From Streptomyces hokutonensis (GTDB lineage Bacteria > Actinomycetota > Actinomycetes > Streptomycetales > Streptomycetaceae): a DNA stretch of 64,000 nt. Shown piece by piece: positions 1 to 7,219 of the stretch. Numbering within the stretch: the first letter of the stretch is position 1; every line of letters begins with the position of its first letter. A program made the position numbers and the translations under genes. The DNA lies in contig NZ_BARG01000038.1 of NCBI RefSeq assembly GCF_000376565.1, positions 287,348 through 351,347 of the forward strand, written 5' to 3'. The notes below the pieces were generated by a model, which saw only the letters and a program-made list of their open reading frames with translations, had not been told where the DNA came from and did no database searches.

Positions 1-106
1 AGGGCAGGCCCGGAGCGGTGGCGACAATCGCCACCGCCGCTATCAGCCACGCGACGATCGTCCAGACGGGATGTCGGACGACCGTATTGCCAATACGTCG
101 GAACAT
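1..106 (-). CDS. MMPL family membrane transporter, N-terminal fragment (cut by window edge)
   Basis: Reading down from the ATG at 106 gives MFRRIGNTVVRHPVWTIVAW, running into a hydrophobic first membrane helix (IVAWLIAAVAIVATAP). This is the typical beginning of actinobacterial MMPL/RND-type transporters, which carry lipids or small molecules across the membrane. A GGAGG ribosome binding site lies at about 116-120, nine bases before the start. Only 35 codons are inside the window, so substrate and length cannot be judged. Family assignment rests on the N-terminal pattern alone. Confidence 0.72.
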   Translation of the reverse strand, partial: MFRRIGNTVVRHPVWTIVAWLIAAVAIVATAPGLP

Positions 107-321
107 GCGGGAGGTCCTCCTGATGCAGGAAGATCACCGCAGCCCGGGGAGCGGACCCCGGCATCGGCGACCCCGACCGGCCCTCACCCGTTGGCCGGTC
201 GAATGGTTGTCTGTCTTCTGTCACATCGGTGACGCGTGAAGATTCATAACACACGCATGGTCGCGACCGCGGGTGAGTTTTCGCGGGCGGAACGGGGCCG
301 CGGGCCCGCCGCCGTGGCCAC
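107..321. promoter_or_regulatory. Intergenic promoter region of the MMPL gene with a small inverted repeat
   Basis: This 215-base gap lies between the MMPL start and the stop of the SDR gene. It holds GTCAC-ATCG-GTGAC at 220-233, arms of 5 bp, about 115 bases upstream of the MMPL start. It could be an operator for a TetR-type regulator, as is common for MMPL genes, but no regulator is adjacent. A short open frame here has no coding character. Confidence 0.3.
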
Positions 322-1134
322 CTAGGCTCCGAACGCGAGCTTCGAGACGTCGTCCCACTTCCGCCACTCGTCGAGCCGTGCCTGGTACTCCTTGGTGACC
401 ATGTCCAGGGGTCCCTCACCGAAGAAGATCCGCAGCGGCGGCTGCTCCGCGTCGACCACGGTGAGGATCGCCGCTCGCGTCGCACTCGGATCGCCGCGCC
501 GCGCGGAGATCCTCGTCATGGCGGCACGGAAGTCGTCGTAGGCGGGCAGGTGTTGGGCCTGTACGGCGGAGGGTCCGGCCCATCCGGTGGCGTAGCCGGC
601 GGGTTCGACCAGGGTGACCTTGATGCCGAAGTCCCTGACCTCGGCGGCGAGGCTCGCGGTGAAGCCCTCCAGGGCGAACTTGGACGCGTGGTAGAGGCCG
701 AGTCCGGGCAGTGAGACGACGCCGCCGATGGACGAGACCTGGATGATGTGGCCGCAACCGCGGGCGCGCAGGTGCGGCAGTACCGCCTGGGTGACCCAGA
801 GCGCGCCGAACAGATTGACGTCGATCTGTTCGCGGGCCTGCTGCTCGGTCACCTCCTCGGTCATCCCGAACAGGCCATAGCCCGCGTTGTTGATGACGAC
901 GTCGAGGCCGCCGAACTCGTCGACCGCCTCCTGTACGGCTTCGAACGCCGCCGCGCGGTCGGTGACGTCGAGTCGCAGGGGCAGCACCGCGTTGCCGTAC
1001 TTCGCGACGAGGTCGTCGAACGAGGACGCGGAGCGGCTGGTCACGGCGACCTGGTCGCCACGTTCGAGCGCGGCCTCCGCCCACTCCAGGCCGAACCCCT
1101 TCGAGGCTCCGGTGATGAACCACGTCTTCGGCAT
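322..1134 (-). CDS. SDR family NAD(P)-dependent oxidoreductase
   Basis: A classical short-chain dehydrogenase/reductase of 270 residues, the usual size. The cofactor motif TGASKGFG is at residues 8-15, NNAG at 82-85, the catalytic serine at about 134, and YHASK at 148-152 supplies Tyr148 and Lys152. It probably reduces or oxidises a small carbonyl or alcohol in the cytoplasm; the substrate is unknown. It is divergent from the SnoaL-like gene at 1317, and the shared 182-base control region carries four copies of a 17-bp repeat, so both genes probably answer to the same regulator. Confidence 0.9.
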   Translation of the reverse strand: MPKTWFITGASKGFGLEWAEAALERGDQVAVTSRSASSFDDLVAKYGNAVLPLRLDVTDRAAAFEAVQEAVDEFGGLDVVINNAGYGLFGMTEEVTEQQAREQIDVNLFGALWVTQAVLPHLRARGCGHIIQVSSIGGVVSLPGLGLYHASKFALEGFTASLAAEVRDFGIKVTLVEPAGYATGWAGPSAVQAQHLPAYDDFRAAMTRISARRGDPSATRAAILTVVDAEQPPLRIFFGEGPLDMVTKEYQARLDEWRKWDDVSKLAFGA

Positions 1135-1153
1135 GATCTCCCTCGCTCACTCT

Positions 1154-1277
1154 CTTGTTCACTGACCAATGGGAATGGGGCCAGTGAACTTGGTCGGTGA
1201 CCAAGATGTCAACCTGCGACAGTGCACCTCTTGTGCGGCGACCAAGGGGTGTGTACGGTTCTTGTGCGTCGACCAAG
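1154..1277. promoter_or_regulatory. Four-copy 17-bp operator-like repeat between SDR and SnoaL-like genes
   Basis: Four related 17-mers occur: CTTGTTCACTGACCAAT (1154-1170), CTTGGTCGGTGACCAAG (1189-1205), CTTGTGCGGCGACCAAG (1230-1246) and CTTGTGCGTCGACCAAG (1261-1277). The second is a perfect palindrome with 7-bp arms around GGT. Start-to-start spacings are 35, 41 and 31 bp; the last two are close to whole helical turns. The array fills the divergent promoter region and looks like a binding array for a dimeric repressor. No regulator gene is next to it. Confidence 0.65.
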
Positions 1278-1316
1278 ATGATCGTCGGCCCTGTATGAAA
1301 GGAACGCTCTGCGGCC

Positions 1317-1742
1317 ATGGATACGACTGAGCGCTATCGGGATCTCTTCCACGGTATGTACACGTGGATCTCGGACCTGTGTGATGCCGAAAAGGGCAGT
1401 GCCATCGACGAGATTCACCGTTACTGGGCGGACGACGGACGGATCGTCACCTTCGGCCGGGTCAAGGCGGCCGGTATCGAGGCGCTGCGGAAGCACTTCG
1501 AAGTCTTTCCTGAGCTGTACGAGAAGGTGGAGGTTCGTGAGCCGTTCTACACATACCTGGAAACGGGGGACAGGGTCGTCATCGAGCACGACATCCTGAT
1601 CCGCACGCGAGACCTCGACCACGCCGTCATCGCCGGGGAGGCCGGGCGGGAGGAATTCCGGGTGACCTCGATCTTCTCCGTCCTCGACGGGAGGATCACG
1701 GAAATGCGGGAGGTCGCCGCCGTCAAGGCCGGAGACGACTGA
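1317..1742 (+). CDS. SnoaL-like / NTF2-fold protein
   Basis: A 141-residue protein with the size and pattern of the SnoaL-like (NTF2) fold: an N-terminal helix pair, then YWADDGRIV, a central helix, and alternating strands ending in TSIFSVLDGRITEMREV, the usual final strand pair. The family covers small hydrolases, isomerases and ligand-binding proteins; no catalytic function can be assigned here. It is divergent from the SDR gene and shares its four-copy operator array, so the two may act on the same compound. The start is the ATG at 1317; the ribosome binding site (GAAAGGA near 1297) is rather far upstream. Confidence 0.75.
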   Translation: MDTTERYRDLFHGMYTWISDLCDAEKGSAIDEIHRYWADDGRIVTFGRVKAAGIEALRKHFEVFPELYEKVEVREPFYTYLETGDRVVIEHDILIRTRDLDHAVIAGEAGREEFRVTSIFSVLDGRITEMREVAAVKAGDD

Positions 1743-1745
1743 CCG

Positions 1746-2156
1746 TCACTCGGAGGTCGTCACCGCCTTGCGACGCAACCATATGTTGCGGCAGGAAGCG
1801 CCGTATCTGTTCAGGTCCGGCCTGTCCTGGAAGAACTGCACCTGATCGCCGGCCGGCCAGTCGCGCACCGCCGACACGACTCCACCCGTCTCGCCCGGGG
1901 GCTTTAAGTGCACGCACAGTTCCGGAGAATCCATGAGACCGTCCTCGACCACGAAGAAGCCGTCGTCGGGGACGAACCGGGAGTAGTGGTGCAGTGCCGC
2001 AACGGCTGTCGGCGGCGGCCGGGACTTCATGCGTGTTCTTCTGGGAGAGGTCGACGGAGATCACGCGGATGTCCTGCGGGACCAGACCGTGGCCCGGGAA
2101 AGCCACAGCAGATGCTCGAACGTCCGCAGGTCCTCAGGGAATTTCGTGAAACGGAC
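1746..2156 (-). pseudogene. Remnant of a cephalosporin hydroxylase (CmcI-like) family gene
   Basis: Three frames on the minus strand carry successive pieces of one family. VRFTKFPEDLRTFEHLLWLS (about 2156-2097) matches the N-terminal half, DIRVISVDLSQ (about 2073-2041) matches the strand after the SAM-binding glycine loop, and AALHHYSRFVPDDGFFVVED onward to the stop at 1746 matches the C-terminal third. The glycine-rich loop and roughly 60 residues between the second and third pieces are missing, and the frame changes twice. No intact reading frame remains. CmcI-like proteins are SAM-dependent methyltransferases or hydroxylase partners in natural-product pathways. Confidence 0.68.
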
Positions 2157-2265
2157 GCCGGCGTGCGAATCAGGATGGGTGAGCGGGAATGCGCGTTGCG
2201 GCTGTCGCCCGGCAAGCGGAGAACCTGCATGCGGGAGGGGGAGTCCCCGTGAGAGCCTGCGCGGC

Positions 2266-3081
2266 ATGGAGGCAGCGGCGGACGATCGGGCGGCCGGGGA
2301 ATTCCTGGCAGGGATCCACGTGGGGGACATCTGCGACGGGACCGTCGTGGAGGTCACGCGGTCTCAGGGGGTGGTGGTCGCCCTGGACGGGTTCTCCGCG
2401 CGCCCGCTGGGTGTCGTCTGGCCGGCGGACGTCTCTTGGCGCTGGAAGACGGCTGTGGCCGTGGAGGTCGGCCGGCGGATCACCGCTGAAGTGGTGGCCG
2501 TCGATCTCGACGAGGGGCGGTTGCGGCTGGCGATGACCGCTACCGAGAACCCGGAACTCTGGGCGTTCCTGACCTCGCTTCACCCCGGTGAGATTCTCTC
2601 CGGGACGGTCGCCGCCATCGAGCGGTTCGGTGTGTTCGTGGCGCTGGACGACGGCCCCGACCATCCGGTCTTCCCCGGCGTCGGGTTCATCACGATCCCC
2701 GAACTGTCCTGGCGTCACATCGACGCGGTGTCCGACGTCGTCCGGGTCGGGCAGCGCGTGACGTGCGAGTTCCTCCAGTTCGACGACTGGAACGGAGAGG
2801 CGCGGCTGTCGTTGAGGGCGATGCAGCCGGACCCCTTCGCGGTGTTCGCCGAAGGGGTCACGGTGGGGCAGGCGCTGCACGGACAGGTCACCAAGGTGGT
2901 CCCGTTCGGCGTCTTCGTCCGGGTCGCCGACGGCATCGAAGGGCTGGTCCATCTACGGGAGTTGGTCGAGGCGCCCGTGGAGACGGCGGAGGGTGTCCAT
3001 CAGGTGGGCGACGAGCTCACGGTCGTCGTCACCGAAATCGACCGGGAGCGGCGCAGATTGGCGCTGTCCCCGGCGCGCTGA
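2266..3081 (+). CDS. Triple S1 RNA-binding-domain protein
   Basis: A 271-residue protein built from three S1-like OB-fold modules. They begin at HVGDICDGTVVEV (about residue 18), HPGEILSGTVAAIERFGVFV (about 106) and TVGQALHGQVTKVVPFGVFV (about 201), the last two with the classic GxVxxxxxFGxFV core and the third with GLVHLREL. S1 repeats bind single-stranded RNA; ribosomal protein S1 itself has four to six and is longer, so this is probably an accessory RNA-binding protein, perhaps a translation or stress factor. The open frame extends further upstream, but the S1 pattern and a GAGAG sequence at 2251 favour the ATG at 2266. Confidence 0.8.
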   Translation: MEAAADDRAAGEFLAGIHVGDICDGTVVEVTRSQGVVVALDGFSARPLGVVWPADVSWRWKTAVAVEVGRRITAEVVAVDLDEGRLRLAMTATENPELWAFLTSLHPGEILSGTVAAIERFGVFVALDDGPDHPVFPGVGFITIPELSWRHIDAVSDVVRVGQRVTCEFLQFDDWNGEARLSLRAMQPDPFAVFAEGVTVGQALHGQVTKVVPFGVFVRVADGIEGLVHLRELVEAPVETAEGVHQVGDELTVVVTEIDRERRRLALSPAR

Positions 3082-3179
3082 TCGTGTACTCCCTTACGTG
3101 ACCGACCAGTTCACCATGAGCCGGGTGCCGAGATCCGCCCCCGCGTCGCCCTTGCGCGGAGACGGATCAGGCAGCCGCC

Positions 3180-4223
3180 TCAGGACTTGACCGGACGCCC
3201 CCGACCCCACGCCCAGGCGAGGCGGTCCGCGCCGGACTGGTTGGTCGTGGCCAGCCAGGGGCGGGCCGCGTCGCCGATGAGCTTCTGGATCGAGTACGTG
3301 TCGTCGGTGCGCAGACCGGGCCAGTAGACGGAGCCCATGCCGAGCTTGCGGAAGGTGTCGGTGTCGGCCTGGATGAAGTTGACCGAGTTGTCGTCAGGGG
3401 TAGGCACGTTGTAGTTCAGGCCCGTGGTCATCGGGGCGCCGAACTCGTCGGCCACCGTGCGGTTCGCGCAGTCGCCGAGACGCTCCTTGAGGTCGCTCAC
3501 CCACTGGTCGTAGGTGGCGTAGCTCTTCCAGAACCCGTAGTGGTGCAGCGAGAGGTACGTCCCCTTCAGGCGCGGGTCGGCGCAGACCGTGGTGACGTGG
3601 TCGTTGTAGCCGGCGCCGCTCACGAACACCCGGTTGCGGGGCACCTTGGAGTAGGTGTCCAGCCACTTGGCGGCGAGGTCGGCCCACTCGGTGTCGGTGT
3701 AGCCGTGGGGCTCGTTCATCGGCTCGAAGTAGACGCGCTGGTTGTGCTGGTAGGCCTTCACCACGGTGTCCCACATCGGCCAGTACGTGGCGGGGTCGTC
3801 GATGAAGCCGTCCTTGTTGGCGCCCGTCCCCTCCCAGTAGGAGACGATGACCTTGAAGCCCTGCGCCGTCGCCGCGTCGATGACCCCGCGGTACGACTTC
3901 CAGTAACTGCCGTTCACCGTGTACGGGTTGATGGGCAGCCGCACCGTGTTGGCGCCGAGGTTGGCGCGGAAGGCCGAGATGACGCGGGTCGCCTTGGTGT
4001 ACGTCTGCGCGTAGGTGTCGCTGAGCGACAGGCCGGACAGGACGACCGGGTCGTCGGCGTAATTGTCGCGCGGGTCGGCCCAGTTGACGCCCTTGAACTG
4101 GGACGTGTTCGTGCTCGGCGCCGCGGAGGCGGGGCTGCCGGCCAGCGTGGTGCCGGTGACAGCGGCGATCGCGACGGCCACGAAGGTGGCCCGCAGACGG
4201 GTTCTGGCGGGGTTGGTGCGCAT
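3180..4223 (-). CDS. Secreted glycoside hydrolase family 5 enzyme (cellulase-like)
   Basis: This 347-residue protein starts with a Sec signal peptide (basic start, then a hydrophobic core, cleavage probably after ASA near residue 35). The rest is a GH5 (beta/alpha)8 barrel with RLPINP at about 95-100, the acid/base motif FEPMNEP (Glu171), LHHYG at about 227-230, and the nucleophile motif ADEFG (Glu260). It should cut beta-1,4-linked glucan or mannan outside the cell; the exact substrate is not visible. No carbohydrate-binding module is attached. The start follows a GAAAGGG ribosome binding site. A LacI-type palindrome at 4369-4384 lies about 150 bases upstream. Confidence 0.88.
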   Translation of the reverse strand: MRTNPARTRLRATFVAVAIAAVTGTTLAGSPASAAPSTNTSQFKGVNWADPRDNYADDPVVLSGLSLSDTYAQTYTKATRVISAFRANLGANTVRLPINPYTVNGSYWKSYRGVIDAATAQGFKVIVSYWEGTGANKDGFIDDPATYWPMWDTVVKAYQHNQRVYFEPMNEPHGYTDTEWADLAAKWLDTYSKVPRNRVFVSGAGYNDHVTTVCADPRLKGTYLSLHHYGFWKSYATYDQWVSDLKERLGDCANRTVADEFGAPMTTGLNYNVPTPDDNSVNFIQADTDTFRKLGMGSVYWPGLRTDDTYSIQKLIGDAARPWLATTNQSGADRLAWAWGRGRPVKS

Positions 4224-4368
4224 CGACTTGCCCTTTCAGGAATGGCGGCTCGACGCGGGGCGGGGCCCGCGCGCGGCTGAGCGGCCGTTGGAACAGGTAC
4301 CGGGAGGGACGGGGATGTCGGCTCGCCGTCTCCGGCCCGGTGGGCTCGGCGTGAGGTGGTGGAGGGGG

Positions 4369-4384
4369 ATGTTTACGCAAACAT
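4369..4384. promoter_or_regulatory. LacI-type operator candidate upstream of the GH5 gene
   Basis: ATGTTTACGCAAACAT has perfect 6-bp arms (ATGTTT/AAACAT) around a CG-centred core, the usual shape of LacI-family operators such as those controlling polysaccharide-degrading genes in Streptomyces. It lies 146-161 bases before the GH5 start and borders the terminator hairpin at 4383-4419. Confidence 0.45.
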
Positions 4385-4419
4385 GGCGGCGCCGGAATCG
4401 TGGCATCCGGCACCGCCAT
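4383..4419 (-). terminator. Hairpin terminator downstream of DUF574 methyltransferase
   Basis: Arms ATGGCGGCGCCGGA (4383-4396) and TCCGGCACCGCCAT (4406-4419) pair at 13 of 14 positions with a 9-base loop. It begins 47 bases past the stop of the minus-strand methyltransferase gene. There is no clear U tract, as is usual for Streptomyces terminators. Confidence 0.6.
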
Positions 4420-4465
4420 CGTCAAGGTTTCCCGCACGTAACGCCGTCGGCGTCCTGCGACGCGT

Positions 4466-5293
4466 CTACGGCTTGATGCCCACCCCGGTCCACAGGCTGA
4501 CCTCGGCGTCCGTGGGCTGCTCCGCCGTGCCGGTGTCCTCGTCGGCGGCGTCGGGGCGCCAGCGGTGGCCGACCGCGATGCCGGGTTCGAGCAGGTCGAG
4601 CCCGGTGAAGAAGCGGGAGACGTCCTTCTGGGAGCGGAACTGCACCGGAGTCCCGGCGTTGGTGTAGATCGACGTCACCTTCTCCCAGGTGGCCGGGTCG
4701 AAGTCGGGCGTGCAGTGGCTGATGGCCAGGGCGCTGCCCGAGGGGAGAACCGACAGCAGGCGCTCCACGAGCCCGTACGGGTCCTGGGCGTCGGTGACGA
4801 AGTGCAGGAGCGCGTTGAGGGAGAGCGCGACCGGCTGGTCGAGGTCGAGTACCTCGGCCAGCTCCGGGGCGTTGAGGAGTGTTTCGGGGTCGTTGACGTC
4901 CGCCTGCACATAGGTGGTGCGGCCCTGCCGGGTGCTGCGCATCAGCCGTTCGGCGTACTTGAGGACCAGCGGGTCGTTGTCGGCGTAGACCACCCGGGCC
5001 TCGGGGACCACGGACTGGGCGACCTGGTGCAGGTTCGGTTCGGTGGGGATGCCGGTGCCGATGTCGAGCCACTGCTTGATGCCGTGCTCCCGGGCCAGGA
5101 CGCGGGTGGCCCGGTGCATGAACGCGCGGTTCTCGCGGGCGCAGACGAAGATGGCCGGGTAGGCCGCCGCGACCGTCTCGGCCGCCTGCTTGTCGACCTC
5201 GAAGTGGTCCTTGCCGCCCAGGTAGTAGTCGTACATGCGGGCGGAGTGCGGCCTGCTGGTGTCGATGTCCCGCGCGGCGTGGGGGTTGGTCAT
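4466..5293 (-). CDS. SAM-dependent methyltransferase, SAV2177/DUF574 family
   Basis: A 275-residue member of the actinobacterial SAV2177 (DUF574) methyltransferase family. Diagnostic stretches are ARMYDYYLGGKDHF at about 19-32, the SAM-binding WLDIGTGIPT at about 75-84, YADNDP at about 103-108, and HFVTDAQDP in the central part. Family members are abundant in Streptomyces, often beside XRE/DUF397 genes as here; their substrates are generally unknown. GAGAGGGAC precedes the ATG. A second paralogue lies at 8710-9522. Confidence 0.88.
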   Translation of the reverse strand: MTNPHAARDIDTSRPHSARMYDYYLGGKDHFEVDKQAAETVAAAYPAIFVCARENRAFMHRATRVLAREHGIKQWLDIGTGIPTEPNLHQVAQSVVPEARVVYADNDPLVLKYAERLMRSTRQGRTTYVQADVNDPETLLNAPELAEVLDLDQPVALSLNALLHFVTDAQDPYGLVERLLSVLPSGSALAISHCTPDFDPATWEKVTSIYTNAGTPVQFRSQKDVSRFFTGLDLLEPGIAVGHRWRPDAADEDTGTAEQPTDAEVSLWTGVGIKP

Positions 5294-5378
5294 GCTGTCC
5301 CTCTCAAGTGGTGTGCATCGGCGTCTCGGGCAGGTCGCAGCCGGGCCGGCTCCAGTTCCTCACGCCCGTGGTTCTGGT

Positions 5379-5630
5379 TCAGCCGGCCATCAGATGGTCG
5401 GCCAGGCCGCGCTTGACCCCGTCGACGAACGCGGCCATCTCCTGCGGCGTGTAGATCAGCGCGGGTCCGGCGGGGTCGGTCGACTGGCGCAACGCGATAC
5501 GGCCGTCGGCGAGTTGCTTGGTCTCCACGCACTGGCCGCCGTTGGGACCGCTCCAGGGGCATTCCCAGCCCTGCTCGCCGAGGTTCGACGCGGGCATCCC
5601 GTTGTAGACCGTGTTGTCGGTGGTGGTCAT
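5379..5630 (-). CDS. DUF397 domain protein
   Basis: An 83-residue DUF397 protein. The pattern is typical: a short N-terminal part, GWECPWSGPNGGQCVETKQL, VALRQS-type text (RIALRQSTDPAGPALIYTPQE), then a C-terminal helix AAFVDGVKRG. These small proteins are the usual partners of XRE/DUF5753 regulators in Streptomyces (WhiJ/BldB-like systems). The ATG overlaps the end of the upstream regulator gene by 4 bp (5627-5630), so the two are translationally coupled. Two cysteines (CPW and QCVE) are present. Confidence 0.85.
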   Translation of the reverse strand: MTTTDNTVYNGMPASNLGEQGWECPWSGPNGGQCVETKQLADGRIALRQSTDPAGPALIYTPQEMAAFVDGVKRGLADHLMAG

Positions 5631-6493
5631 GAGTACTCCTTGCGCATGCGGTTCAAGAGCGCCTTGCTGTCCGCGGACGAGGTCAGCAGCGACATCCTGT
5701 TGTGCGCCTCCAGATGGGCCGCGACGTCGGATCGCTGGTCCAGATACATGGAGGCGGAGAGGATCTCGCTGTAGACGATGTCGGGCAGCTCCGGTTCCTC
5801 GAACCGGAAATAGGTGAAGGGTGCGCACGCCCCCACGTGGGCACCCGCCGAGAACGGGACGATGTCGACACTGACGTGGTCCAGTTCCGAGACCTCGAGG
5901 AGCCGGTCTATCTGGTCCCGCATGACCGCGGGACCGCCCACCACCCGGTGGAGCACGGCTTCTTCCAGCACCGCCCACAGGGTGGGCGAGTCCGGCCTCT
6001 CCAGCAGACTCTGGCGGCGCAGACGTAACTGCACCCGCCGTTCAAGGTCTTCGTCGTTGTCGTTCGGGAAGCCGCCGCTCAGTACGGCACGCGCGTAGTC
6101 GTACGTCTGGAGGAGTCCCGTGACGTAGTGGGGTTCATAGGTGCGCAGGGTCTTGGCGCCGGTCTCCAGGCTGACGTAGGCGGTGAACCAGCCGGGCAGC
6201 ACGTCACGGAAGTCGTGCCACCAGCCGGGCCGGTTGGCGCGCTCGGCGAGGGCGACGAACTCCTCGATCTCCTGCCGGTCGGCGCCGTAGGTCTCCAGCA
6301 GCTTCTCGACGTAGAGCGGTTTGAGACCGACCTCGGCCTTCTCCAGGCGGCGGATGGTCAGGGACGTCACCCGCAGGGCCCTGGCGGCGTCGTCCAGGGA
6401 CACGCCCGCGTCCTGCCGCCGGTCCTGCAGCCGGCGGCCGAGGATCATGCGCAGGACCGTGGGTGCACCGGCGCCCGAACGAGCTTCGCTCAC
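5627..6493 (-). CDS. XRE-family transcriptional regulator with DUF5753 domain
   Basis: A DNA-binding regulator of 288 residues. The N-terminal helix-turn-helix covers about residues 15-70 (LGRRLQDRRQDAGVSLDDAA through RRLEKAEVGL), followed by the C-terminal DUF5753 region with YVSLETGAKTLRTYEPHYVT and TGLLQTYDYARAVL. This is the WhiJ-like architecture, paired with the DUF397 gene just downstream. The GTG at 6493 was chosen because AGGAGG lies six bases before it; a TTG two codons upstream directly abuts that site. The target is probably its own operon or developmental genes. Confidence 0.88.
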   Translation of the reverse strand: MSEARSGAGAPTVLRMILGRRLQDRRQDAGVSLDDAARALRVTSLTIRRLEKAEVGLKPLYVEKLLETYGADRQEIEEFVALAERANRPGWWHDFRDVLPGWFTAYVSLETGAKTLRTYEPHYVTGLLQTYDYARAVLSGGFPNDNDEDLERRVQLRLRRQSLLERPDSPTLWAVLEEAVLHRVVGGPAVMRDQIDRLLEVSELDHVSVDIVPFSAGAHVGACAPFTYFRFEEPELPDIVYSEILSASMYLDQRSDVAAHLEAHNRMSLLTSSADSKALLNRMRKEYS

Positions 6494-6733
6494 GCCCAAC
6501 CTCCTGAGGGACTGTCACCGGCGCCAGTCTGACAGCGACTTGCTGTTGCCGCCAGACAGAAATCGGCGTTCTGTAATTATCAGGGAGCCGGTTGCAGCTT
6601 GAACTGACCTATGGGCATAGTTACTTGTGTCAGTGATCTAGGCCCCCCGCCGGAACACCCCAATTCCGGCACGCCTGTTGCCGCTGACCCGCGTCTCCCG
6701 CCTGCGCACGCCCCCGATGGAAGGCGAACCACC
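6494..6733. promoter_or_regulatory. Divergent control region between XRE regulator and HATPase gene
   Basis: 240 bases without a gene. It is locally AT-richer (around 6567-6640) than its surroundings and includes a small inverted repeat CTATG-GG-CATAG at 6609-6620. Promoters for both divergent genes must lie here; I cannot fix the -10/-35 elements. Confidence 0.35.
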
Positions 6734-7180
6734 GTGTCCCCCCACACGACTCCCTCCCCGCAGCTTTTAGACGTCGCCAGCCCCGACCTGGCGCACTGGC
6801 TGGAACTTCCGGCGCACCGCTCCGGCGTCCGGGTCGCCCGCCACGTCATGGGCGCGCAACTGGCCAGGTGGGGCCTGCCCGAGAGCGTGCGTGACGACGC
6901 GGTGCTCCTTGTCTCGGAGTTGGCCACCAACGGCGTGTGCCACACCCCCAGTGCGCGGCTCCTGTGCGGGGTCGGGATCGTCGACGACCGCTGTCTGCGC
7001 ATCGAGGTGCACGACCACGACTACACCGGCGGCGGGCTCTCCCGCTGTGAGCCGTGCGTCGACGACGAGAGCGGGCGCGGGCTGTTCATCGTGCAGGCGC
7101 TCGCGGACACCTGGGGGGTCGACCGCTCGGCGCTCACCGGCGGCAAGGCCGTGTGGGCCATGCTGCCGACCGGGCGCTGA
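6734..7180 (+). CDS. ATP-binding protein, anti-sigma factor-like (HATPase_c, RsbW type)
   Basis: A 148-residue GHKL ATPase of the small serine-kinase anti-sigma type. The N box is DAVLLVSELATNGVCH (Glu and Asn for ATP/Mg), a degenerate G1 motif is RIEVHDHD, and GRGLFIVQALADTWGVD is the G2-type motif, ending with KAVWAMLP. These proteins bind sigma factors or phosphorylate anti-anti-sigma factors. The GTG at 6734 was chosen for the GGAAGG site eight bases upstream; the open frame continues upstream with a proline-rich, non-conserved stretch. It faces a PP2C phosphatase and sits 2.5 kb from a SigB-type sigma factor. Confidence 0.85.
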   Translation: MSPHTTPSPQLLDVASPDLAHWLELPAHRSGVRVARHVMGAQLARWGLPESVRDDAVLLVSELATNGVCHTPSARLLCGVGIVDDRCLRIEVHDHDYTGGGLSRCEPCVDDESGRGLFIVQALADTWGVDRSALTGGKAVWAMLPTGR

Positions 7181-7219
7181 TCCAGGACGATGCAGGGGGC
7201 GAGGACGCCCGCGGCCTGT

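Noticed and set aside
18..239. 73-codon open frame at the left edge
   Set aside because: It is antisense to the start of the MMPL gene and has no coding pattern or ribosome binding site.
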